A program made the translations under genes and the position numbers. A stretch of DNA of 64,000 bases from Lactarius indigo (taxonomy: Eukaryota; Basidiomycota; Agaricomycetes; Russulales; Russulaceae): NCBI GenBank assembly GCA_025766275.1, contig JAFKAC010000071.1, positions 1 to 64,000 of the forward strand, given 5' to 3'. Every line of letters begins with the position of its first letter. Position 1 is the stretch's first letter. Below the pieces are notes generated by a model, which did not search any database, was not told the origin of the DNA, and worked only from the letters and a program-made list of their open reading frames with translations. Shown piece after piece: positions 40,731-50,821 of the stretch.

Positions 40731-43111
40731 ATGGTCACCCTCCCAAACTCCAACAAAGTGCCTGTTCCTTTTGTGACCCCAGTGCACACGTGCAGCTCGA
40801 CGACTGGATATCTTAATGCAAGGTACCTCTCACAAGATCAAATCTTATGTGTCATGTCACAGGAAATGGCCCCATTTTTTGTTGGCCCTATGCCTCCTCA
40901 AGAGTTTCTTTCCACTTTTCTTTTGGGTTCACAATCTTGGGCTTCAAGCTTTGAGGCTGGCATGTTTGATGCTCTAGCCAACTCTCGGTCTGAGACCTTG
41001 ATGTACCAGGCATTTGTGAGTATTTGGACCTCCCACAGCACTTTAGGTACTGAAAATGAGCTCTTAGATCAATATTGTTCAACCACACCTCAAGACAATC
41101 TATATTTGCAACACATCACGCTCATCAGACAAGGCCCTTGCTGAGCACTCAGTTTCCTTCTTGCCCGACTGTACAGTTTACAATGAATCCAGCAAAAACT
41201 TCACTGACAACAATTCTTCTTTCAGTGACTTCTGCATTGAGTTTAGATGCAGAGCGGAGGAAGATGCCTTCTTGACCGATTTCACAGATGAAGGGCCAGC
41301 CGTTTCAAGTCCCACTCAAATCATGAGTCAAAAGCCCAAAGGGATCACAACAGCTGGTCAAATTACTATGTACATGGCTTTGCAACTAGACTGCCAGTAC
41401 TGCACACATGTCTTCAGCGTCCTCGTGGTCAAGGATTACGCATGGCTCATTCGATGGGATCAAAGTGGTGCAATCATCACCGCACCTATCTATTATCAAC
41501 ACAATCCTGCACTATTGGATTTCTTCACTCTTTATGACCAAGCAGAGAGACCGGTGCAAGGACATGATGTCAGTGTTCACGTTGCCAGACAAGTGGAGAC
41601 ACTGAAAGCTGCTTGTGCTAGCAACGAATTTCTCATTTCTCAAGGGGCTTCTCGTCGTCACTGTCCCTCTTTGAGGACACAAGTCTGAGTGGGGCAAGTA
41701 CATCATCAAACCACCTGTCGCCTGATTTTATATGCCTCCTGGCCACACAACTCACACCTCAATTGCATATGACATCCATAGGGACTGCATTGTCTTCTTC
41801 AAAGATTCCTGGAGGGTTGCCTGTGATGGAATAAAGAGGGAGGGTGAGCTCTACATGATTCTTAACCGTGCGTGCATACCCAATGTCCCTTGCTGCTTGG
41901 CCTCTGGTGGCATTGGCGAGGACATCTACCACTCTATGTGTACTAGCCAATTTGCTAATGCACCCTGGGCACTGACATTGTTGAAACACAAATTCACCCC
42001 TCACCGCCACCACCAATTAATCCTTGATGACATTGGTAAAAAGTTGGAAACCTTCCAATGCAGTAAGGACATGGTATGCGCCATTCTCACAGCATTGATT
42101 GGTGCGTATCCTGCCCTCTCTACTTTCCTTGACTGTTGACTGACTGCTTCCAGCTCATTGTGACACCTACAATAAATGCAGGATCCTTCATCACGACATC
42201 AGCCCCAACAACATCCTATTGATGGAGTGCTCTAACTTCAAGGTGGAATGCTCATTGACTGGGACCTTTGTAAAATGGTTGATCCAGATGACCTGTCTGC
42301 AGGAGGGGCTTGCCAATCCACTCATATGGTATGTTATTTTGACCCCCCTGTCTGGCACTTTCTTAACAAGAAGATTGATTTGCAGGGTATGTGGCAGTTT
42401 ATGGTGGTGGACCTCATTGGGAACCCCAAGATCAACCAGACTTTCATTCATGACATTGAGTCCGCGTTTTTTGTTTTGCTATGGATGGCTACCCACTATG
42501 TCCAAGCCAAACTACAGACGGATCACCTATCTGGTCTTGTCAACTCAGTCTTTCATCCAAAAATCTTCAGAAGCTCTGGAGGACCAGGGAACATTATGTT
42601 CATGCATGGTGAAGAAGAACTTGATGGGCTCATCTTTCATGACAATGCCCCTCTCACTCAACTCCTGTGCACTTTGAAGGAGCTACTTGCTGTTCGTCAT
42701 AGGAAATGGCCAGAGGCGCCTCATCCTTACAGGCTCAATATAAACGATGTGATCCATCAAGCTCTTCATGAAGGTGCTCAGGGGATCACATCATCTTCAG
42801 AACTGTCCGCTGCCGACAAGCTGTTGCAAGACAAAAAGGGGTTCCAAGCGCGACTCCAAGAGTACAATAACCGCATGTCAGCCCTCAGTGACCACAGGGT
42901 CATTATCTCCATCATCACTAAAGCTATCAATAATGGAGACACTCCTTGGCCAGCCATTGAACCCACCAAAAAGAAGGTGCTTGTTCTCCCCCATACCAAG
43001 AAGTTGGCCATATGTTCAGGTTCCAAGAGATGCAGGGAAGCAGCAGTGGAGTGCAAAAGTGGGGACCTCGTGGAACGGCAGGCATTGCTGAAGCAAAACA
43101 AGTCACTTTGA
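40731..43111 (+). pseudogene. FunK1-like protein kinase gene, decayed
   Basis: FunK1 kinases are a lineage-expanded family of mushroom-forming fungi. Segments in order: MVTLPNSNK...FFVGPMPPQEFLSTFL (ATG 40731); TAGQITMYMALQL, HVFSVLVVKDYAWLIRWDQS (about 41350-41470); TSIAYDIHRDCIVFFKDSWRV (41755-41820); catalytic-loop-like CRILHHDISPNNILL (42178-42220); GMLIDWDL in place of DFG (42246); GMWQFMVVDL and HDIESAFFVLLW (42385-42485); then a C-terminal tail to 43111. Introns: 42102-42153 (GTGCGT...CCAG), 42329-42385 (GTATGT, branch-like CTTAAC, TTGCAG), and one between about 41013 and 41127. Defects: TGA at 41723-41725 where GCC CGA TTT is expected, a frame break near 41690, and a frame change between 42222 and 42246. 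No activity is expected. Confidence 0.82.
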
Positions 43112-43339
43112 TAGCTCATGTTTTCACTGTCTGTCATCATACTGTCGACTTGTTTACTCTCACGTCTTAGTGTTGGCTGTTTGAATTATTGTAATTGTTC
43201 GCCATGCAATGACTTGGAGACCTTTGGCAAGGTCCACTTGACTGCACACAAGTCTGTTTACATCTGTTCGTGTAATTACATATAGTGGGAGCAACTCAAT
43301 GTTTTTTTTTTTCCCACATCTGCATCAATGCCCCCTTGA

Positions 43340-44752
43340 TGTGCTCCCAAGGCTCTGAAGGCCAAAGTTGTCAATAATGTCCCCTCAGACACACAGGAGG
43401 GCTCACCAACTCCTGCTGCCGTGCCCTCTTGTCCTTTGACTGGTCAGGTTCAAGTTCAGCGTACTCATTCCCATGTGCCAGTGAGTTTGATATTGTTTGA
43501 CTTTGGGGTTATAGCTTTTTTTTTTTTTTAAATCAGCTTATATTCTGGGACAGTACAACAGTACAAGACTGGTCCTCCTTTTTAGGGGAGATTTATGAAA
43601 CACAAGGTATAGTCCGTGCACCTAAGTGATTGCGTAATATATGGTATGTCACCTCCCAGAGGAAACGTGAGTACCATAGGAAATGTGGTAGGTGGGGGAC
43701 ATGTGAGGTCCCCCAGTGCGGCACCCAGTCCATCTGTATGTTAAGTCATCCAAATCCTCATTCCGACCTCTCACGCCTCATCGCCTTCCAACCTCCCATG
43801 AGTGGCGGAGCTTGAATCGGAGTGGTGTGGAATTGTTGGAAATGGAATCGGAGAATGGAGCTGGGGTGTGATTGGGGTGTGAATGGGAATAATGGGATGT
43901 CAGTGGCACAATGTGACAGAGCCCAGAGAGTAAATGAGTGTGATGTGACATGATGCCACAAGGTGATAAGGTGGGCGGTTTTTTGTTGAATGGGGCCAAA
44001 ACCCTGTGATAGAAGTGAACACATGCCCACAGGGAATGCACCAGCTTGGATTCGAACCCAGAGTCCGTCACCAAAGCTGTCCCATGTAAGGTGAGGGGGG
44101 GAGCATTTGCCCATTGCACCACCTCCCCCCCTTGGGGTTATAGCTTGCAATCACAACTTAGTCTACCACTACGAAGGCCAAAGTTGTCCCCACAGACCCA
44201 CGAGACTCTTCAACTCCTGCTGCCCCAGTGACACGCCAGGGTCGGTATGCTTGGACTTGTGTACTGGTGAGTTTGATATAATTCTAACATTGAGGATTTT
44301 TACTTTGATGTCCACAAGCCTACTGCAATCAAGCCCATCGCACATGACAGCAATGGTGAAGAATTTGAGCTTCCTGACATTGATAGTGACAGTCCCCAGG
44401 ATGAGCCAGCTTCTGATCCCTCAAAAGGCTTTCTCACACCACAATTCAACACTCTTGCCACCTTAGACTCTGATGCTTGGCCTCCAGTCAGCAATATGGA
44501 GCTCTTTTTTGACAAGTTTTATAATGAGGATGGTGAGAAGATGAGATGGTGCAATGCATGTTTGTAAGTCATCAAAATATTATTTGTGCCGTGATTCTGA
44601 CAAGGCACCAGGAAGGAGGGTCTTAGTGAAGAAAAGGCACGTTGCTATGGTCTGAAGACAGGCAATAGTAACCTTTGGAAACACCTGGTCACGAAGCATG
44701 AGGCCTTGTACAGGGACACTGCTAAGGCTCACAGATGGAAGCACAAGTCTTT
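43340..44752 (+). pseudogene. hAT transposase, N-terminal exons with BED finger
   Basis: After the kinase gene (43112-43330 shows no feature beyond a T-run), exon-like pieces read KAKVVNNVPSDTQEGS...PTPAA (43345-43490) and KAKVVPTDPRDSSTPAAPVT (44170-44240). They continue with FYFDVHKP, LPDIDSDSPQDEPASDPSKG and WPPVSNMELFFDKFY. A BED-type zinc finger is split by an intron: MRWCNAC before 44565 and NSNLWKHLVTKHE at about 44665-44705. The frame then meets the LINE-C insertion at 44752 and resumes at 63085. The SINE at 43518-44131 lies in an intron (GTGAGTTTGATATTG...CAACTTAG). The transposase would bind terminal repeats; these are not recognised here. Confidence 0.72.
43518..44131 (-). mobile_element. 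tRNA-derived SINE
   Basis: Read on the minus strand from 44131, the element opens with an RNA polymerase III A-box-like TGGTGCAATGGGCAA (44121-44107) and a B box GGGTTCGAATCC (44059-44048), about 48 nt apart as in tRNA. A roughly 500-bp body follows, and a tail ending in a run of A (plus-strand T-run to 43516-43529). A 15-bp target duplication, TTGGGGTTATAGCTT, flanks it (43503-43517 and 44132-44146). The last 50 bases before the A-tail resemble the 3' end of LINE-C. It sits in an intron of the hAT transposase gene. Confidence 0.85.
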
Positions 44753-44883
44753 CAGGTCCTCCTTCTTCTCATACCACCACCTTCTCCTTTGGGTGTTGGT
44801 ACTTGTACATACTTTTGCGAATATACTCCTCGTCGACGAACCTGCCTGGTGTCCTCGCAACCGTCGACCTGCCTAGAGCTCTA

Positions 44884-47800
44884 TGGAGCCGTCTCAGAAC
44901 CGTTTCGCCGCTCTGCGGGAGCCGTCCCCCTCCCCAACGCTACATGAGGCACTGCCTCAAGGTCTTCTGTAACAGCCCCTGTACTAAGGTAGCTGAGTCT
45001 GTGGCAATCCCCCTGTGCTAAGGTGGGAAAGTCCTTCTGTAACAGCCCCTTGTGCTAAGGTGACTGAGTCTGTAGCAATGGACGAGCGCGGAGGCCTAAG
45101 TCCAAAGGTCACGTGCCACTGGGCTGACCAGTAAGACAGAAAGAGGGTGAGAGCGAAGTCAAGGGGAAGCCTGCACAGAGGCTGAGAGGGGAATGACCCA
45201 AAGGAGATGAGGGTCAAGGGTCAGAGGTTCTGGGTCAAGGGCTTGAGTGCTGAAGGGACTGAGGCACTCAAGGAGTCAATGGAGATACAACGCAGATAGT
45301 TGATTAAGCCAAAGCTAAGGAGCTAAGGCGCACTACAGGGTTCCTTATATAGTACAGGATTGCGCCTGAGCGCATAGTGCTACTGGTTGCTATAGATAGA
45401 ACAATGTGCTGGCAAGATGGTGTCAACATCGTACAAGATGGTGTCATGCCAGCAAGGCTCTCCCCCCAATACAAACCGCCCTCGATCCAACTGGCTATGG
45501 AGGCAGCCGTTGCCAAGACATACCAACCGACCCCCAACGCCCCACTCCTAGTGGACGACTTGAATACTTCGGTCGTTCCTCTCACCCCTGCCGGTCCCCC
45601 GGCTCCGCCTAACAACACGCCTGAGGACCTGAATACCTTGGTCCCCGAGCCTACCCCCATGCCCACTCTTGCCCTCACTGGCGACTCTGTTGCCACTGTT
45701 GAGGACCATGAGCTCGTTAACCCATCCCCTTCCTCCCCGGTCGCCCCCCCCGTGGTGATCCGACCCACGTCCTCCCTGACGCCTACTCCTGATACTGCCT
45801 TTGAACGGGAGGCACGCACAATCCACCTGTCTTTGGATGGACGAGAACGGACGTGCCCCCCCTGAGTCGCTGGAACACCTTCAACGTGACTACTCCATCA
45901 ACCGGGTTGGCGACCCCACCGTGTGGGATCTCGCCTGCTGGATGCATCGTGTCCCTGGCATGATAGTTACGGAGTTTCTTATTCGCCATCACCCTTCTGA
46001 TGTGCTCTTGGCTGCGGTTGAACACGCCTTTGCAACACGTCTCACCCGGCTTCGAGAAGACATCAACAAGTACTCGACCCACACTACCTCGGCGCGTGAG
46101 GCTATTTCGTCATGGCGGGCCAATGGTGGTCGCCCTTTCGACCCGGCTCTGGCTGGGATGATCGGTGCAGCCCCTGATGACCCTGCTTCCTCTTCTGCTT
46201 CCTCTGATGTGTGTGGGTGACAGGAGGCGCCCATTTCCATCAGCAGTGACAGCGTGGAGTTGATCACGCCCTGAGAGGCGGCAGCTGCAGGACAGGCCTT
46301 GCAGCGGGTTACGCGCCACTCTGGCTCCATTGTTCCCCCGCTCAGTCGTCGCCCCTCCATTACATTTCGGGAGGCGAGCACTGCACCTGACCCAGCCCCG
46401 GCTGGTGATGGTGATAGCACCTCGTCCTCCACCCCGACACCTACCCCAGCTGCGCAGACCACCTTCCCTGAGGGTCCTCTGGCGCCGATGGCGGTGGCAT
46501 CGCCAGTGGCCGGCCCCATTGTCCCTGACATGGGCCACGCTGCTGGCACGGGACATATGACTAGCACTTATGTCGCTCCGTCTGGGTCCACGCCCACCCC
46601 ACCCCCGGCCGCTTACTGGGAACTGGCTGAGACTCGCACTGCGCGTGCCGTCCTTGACAAGCTGCACCAGATCGCTGTGGTCTGGCCCTCCCAGATCCCT
46701 GATGCTCCTGACCCAAATACGCTTATGGCTTGGGCTGACTGCCATTCGCCGTGAGCTTAATGCTCAGCGTCTCGGGTACACCTGCTATGTATGGCACGAG
46801 CCCCTTCTTCCTCTCCCCCACAGGCTCCTCGCGGACCGTGGAGAGAACCTCACCCACGCTTTCGATCTGGTTAGTGCAGCACTCACATTGGGCATTGGGC
46901 CGCCGAACCAACAGGATGAGCGTGCGCTGTCCTCCAACTCCTGGCTTTGTGGTGTGATGATCCTTTTGTCCTCCGTGATTACCAGGATCTTGGATAGCAC
47001 GTCGTTCTTTAAGCAGAGTACGTTTTCCCTTGACCCTTGTGATGACACCTACCACTTCAATGAGGTGATGCCGGTACCCGAGATACAACTGGGGCTCATC
47101 AAGGAGCTTGTTGCGCAGTTTTCCAGTGAGCTGACGGCCACTGGCAACCAGGTTATGGATGAGGAGGCCAAATGGACTCACATCCGGCAGATGGAGGTGA
47201 TCGAGTATAAGAATCAGATCCGCACTGAGCTGGAACTGGAGTTTGAGGAGTGGCGCGATGAGCTCCTCACTTCTCTGGTTGGGTGTGAGGTGGATGACGC
47301 CCTGCGGATGCTCTTGGCCAGGCTGGAAGTCGACGGCGACCAGTCTTAAGGACCAAGCCGTGCGGACGCGTCAGGCCCTTGCTGTAATGACCGAACTGCA
47401 GGAACGGTGGAAGGCTGAATACGATGCCACTGCCGCAGCGGCTGAACGGGAGGCATTTCTGGATTCGGTACGTGACGATTATCGTCACATAGCGATGAAG
47501 GAGGCGGAGACCGAGTGGCGCCTGTGGAAGGACTTGGAGCTTGCTAAGGCCAAGGCCGAGGCTCTCCGTTCCCTCTCCCTGGACTATGTACTTGAGAAGT
47601 GTGGCGATGATGCCGCAGCGCTCGTTGCTGAAAAGCGCGAGTTCACTAAGGGCTACATAGCTGCACAATATCAAACGTGGGTTGGCCAAGCTCTCGAGGA
47701 GCACTGGCCTTCTGTCGAGGCTGAGGCTCAGAAATGGACGAGGGACCAGTACCTCAACCTAGAGCTCGCCCACATTTGGCCAGAGGTCGGTGGCGAAGCC

Positions 47801-50800
47801 AAAGCAGACACGGCATGGCGGGCGGAGAGGTACAGAGAGAAGCTCTGGAACACCACCAAGCTGAATGCCAATGCGGACCACCGTGAGGAGCAGGCGATCG
47901 CCGCCCTCAAACAGAAAAAGAAGCAGCCCAAGTCTAAGACCGGGAAGCAAGCGGTTGATGTGGCGCGTGGTCGCTCCCCTGCCCCCCTCTCAGGCTCGAA
48001 GCGCTCATCTGACGGTGTTGCTCACTCCTCTTCTGTGGTCTCGATCGCGGCTCCGGCTGCTTTTGTCCCGGAAGAGACGGACATGCCCATGGCACTCGCC
48101 GACTCCTCGTGGCCCGCTGAGGTTGGTGTTGTCACTGCCTCGGTAGTGGCTGGGGTGCTCGACGATACAGCCCCAGCCTATGACCCGGGTTACACTAGTT
48201 CGGTTGAGGACCTCTACTTGGGACCTCCTGTTGCGCCCCCTGTGGAAGGTGCACACGATGATCTGGTGGGCGGTGCTGATCGGTGTGAGATGGTGGCACC
48301 TTTACAGATTGACGAGGAGGCGGCAACTCTGCAGGACGTGCGTAGCTCTATGCACAACCCCGCTAATGCCATGGAGGACGATCCCTCCACCCCTCGTGGC
48401 CTGGTCAGAGCGGCTGACGGACCATTGGACCAGGAGCAGTGCATAATTGCCGCTGTCCAGGAACTCTTGGCTCCAATCACCGCGCATGTTGAACACCTCG
48501 CGGACACTGTCTGTATGGTGGATCTTCGCACTCACCCAGGGCCTCACCCTCTTCCAGCCAAGCCGGCTGACCTCCCTGTTGAGAGGGAGGAGACACCTTT
48601 CCTGGTCCCCAAGGTACCACTGCGGTCTTTGTCCCCAGCGCCTGTGCCGACCCCAGTAGCCCCGTCGACCACCTCCACTCCCGCGCCTGCTCCGCAGGGT
48701 ACGGATGGAGGCTCGCCATCACTTTCCGCCCCACCAAAGGCACCTTGTCATCGGCAGTCTCGCAAGAGGACCGGCGTGAGCTCAGCTGCGCCCGCTCCAC
48801 CGGGTCACGAGGACTTTCCCACTCTGGTTCCGACAGTGGCCCCCTCTGTCCCCACACGTGCTGTGGCAGCTTCAGCTCCTGGCGCGGGGTCACATACGGT
48901 CACTGTGAACAATGGGTTCATTAGTGTTGGCAGACGCGGACCCTTGTACTCGGTTCTAATGGCCAAAAACGTCCAACAACAGACCACTGCCACTGCTCGG
49001 GCCTTGGCCCACGCTGCTGCACAAGGGCGCACCCCAGCTGGCAATCTGAAACCTACTGCTTCACCCTCCTCCCGCCTGGTCACCAAGGTTGTCGTTGTTT
49101 GCTACGGCGGCCTGGACGACAAAGATGTGGAGAAGAAGCTGTGTGCCACCAACCCCGGTCACATTGTCCATGGGGTGCGCACGGCCATCGAACGTCAAAC
49201 TGTAAATCCGATCCGTCTGCTCTCAGGCAACTGGTCGGTAGAAGTTGCCAAGACCGGTAACTTTGTCTACACGCTTGTGGGGAAGGTTCCAATGGAACAC
49301 GTCCTGACCTTCTCCAAGTTCCTCTGTCAACCTTTCCCCAGCTCTCGCCTTGTCCCCTCTGAGGGATGGTGCTGGGCTCAACTGCGGGATGTCGTTGTTG
49401 CGGACCCTGATGGCACCATCTACGACCAAGACGACCTCACGGAGGAGCTTGCTTGCAACCCATGCTTCAAGGGTGTTGCGCTCGTCGAACCCCCCCGTTG
49501 GATGATGGATGTCACCAGAATCCGCTCGGCGACCTCCACGGTAGTCTTCGCATACATCGATCCCACTAAGTCCATCACCAAGTTGGCCACCAAAGCTGGC
49601 ATCTCTATGTTCAGCTACGGTGTTAAATTCGTCTTTGCCGGTGATTCCCCGCGCCCCAAGCAGTGCAGGCAGTGTTTTGAGATGGGACACATCCTCAACG
49701 CCCCCGCCTGCAAGTGGAATGGGAAGAACTGCTGTGTCCGTTGTGGCAGCGCCCATCACATTGAGGACCACGACTTCCTCTGTGCTGGCCCCCACAAACA
49801 ACCTGGCATCTGTGACTGTCGCTTCCCCTGCTTGCTCTGCAAGAAGCACGGCCATAACGCATGCTCCCCTCACGTGTGCCCGGTCCAGGGAGACTTTCCG
49901 CCTCCACGCTGTGTCCCCAAAGTGACCAGTGCCGCTTCTGCCCCTCCAGCTGCCCCACGCAGCATCCTGAAATGCCCCACCGAGCCTGAGACGCCCTCTC
50001 CACCGAGTGCGCGCGTTGACGACGGCCCACCTGATCCTTCCCCTCCTGCGGACGTCAACCTCTTTGACGATGAGGCGCTTGCGGCCCTCGCATCTGCACC
50101 CAGTCCACCCCCTGCCCCCCCTGCACCTGCCGCCCCCGCGCGACCCAAGGCACGCATCGTTACATGAGCCACAGATACCGTGAAGGCCGGAGAATTGCCT
50201 GCGGAGCGCGCTGCCAAGCGCTCCAGGGCCTACTCTCCCACCTCTGTGCAGGGCCCCATGGCCCCTGCCTTCTCCAAGACCCGCGCTGACTCCCACGTTG
50301 TTCAGACTGGCGCTGCCACTGCCTCTCTTTCCGACGCCCCGCGGATGGTGCAGGACAACAATGGGGGACCCGGCGCTGGACTTCGTCCAGAGAGTGTTGC
50401 GGAGCACATCTGTGACATGTTCCTGGGCCCTGTTGGCCAATTGCGCCACTCTACCTCCGACCAGGTTGCGACTGCTATGGCTCGCCTGAGGCAGATGGCC
50501 ACCGAAGCCCATTCTGAGGAAGTCATTGTCACTGTGGGTGGGGTGCGCTACGCGGCCCTGTTCGATGACCTCTGCCCCTGCTTCCACGCCTTGCGCAACG
50601 AGGAAGGTTCATACCTTCTCGGCATCATACATGACGAGCCCGTCGTTGGCATTAACCCAGGCACTATTGCTGCTTACGAGGCCCTTGCCCTGACCTCACG
50701 TGCTTTCGGCAGCCATGACCTTCTCGGACAACCACTTAGTGAGTCGGCCGTGCCCACTGCCATTCCTTTGGCCAACAAGCCCATCTTTCCTCCATGCATA

Positions 50801-50821
50801 ACTTCTCCATTGGAACAGTGA
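44884..50821 (+). pseudogene. LINE-C ORF1 protein
   Basis: ATG at 44884; the ORF is interrupted by an LTR-like insert (44963-45452) and then followed with frame changes near 45860, 46745 and 47335. In-frame TGA codons occur at 46218 (VCG*QEAP), 46273 (TP*EAAA) and 50165 (IVT*ATDT), each explained by CGA to TGA. About 1800 residues would result. Contents: Pro/Thr-rich N-terminus; a helical region (47350-47900, Glu/Lys/Ala-rich, e.g. ADHREEQAIAAL); Pro-rich linkers; an RRM-like region (49080-49600); and Cys/His zinc knuckles CRQCFEMGHILNAPAC, CCVRCGSAHHIEDHDFLC and CLLCKKHGHNAC (49660-49865). Pro-rich sequence and a C-terminal domain follow to 50821. Its stop lies 28 bases inside ORF2. The family role is RNA binding. 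Confidence 0.82.
44963..45452. repeat. LTR-like insertion in LINE-C ORF1
   Basis: LINE-C ORF1 homology to LINE-A stops after LHEALPQG (44960) and resumes near 45455. The intervening 490 bp is flanked by CAAGG (44958-44962 and 45453-45457). It holds TGTAACAGCC near its left edge, a TTATATAG box (about 45345) and a doubled segment of about 60 bp (around 44963-45015 and 45031-45080, both CTTCTGTAACAGCCCC). It is probably a solo LTR, but the ends are not clean TG/CA at the duplication, so its class and borders are uncertain. Confidence 0.5.

Noticed and set aside
44048..44121. Possible tRNA gene on the minus strand
   Set aside because: The A and B boxes are present, but there is no convincing acceptor stem closure, and the block is the head of a SINE with A-tail and target duplication.
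49223..50587. 454-codon minus-strand reading frame opposite LINE-C ORF1
   Set aside because: The plus strand encodes the conserved ORF1 with zinc knuckles; the antisense frame is a GC-rich shadow with no recognisable domain and no equivalent in LINE-A or LINE-B that I could see.
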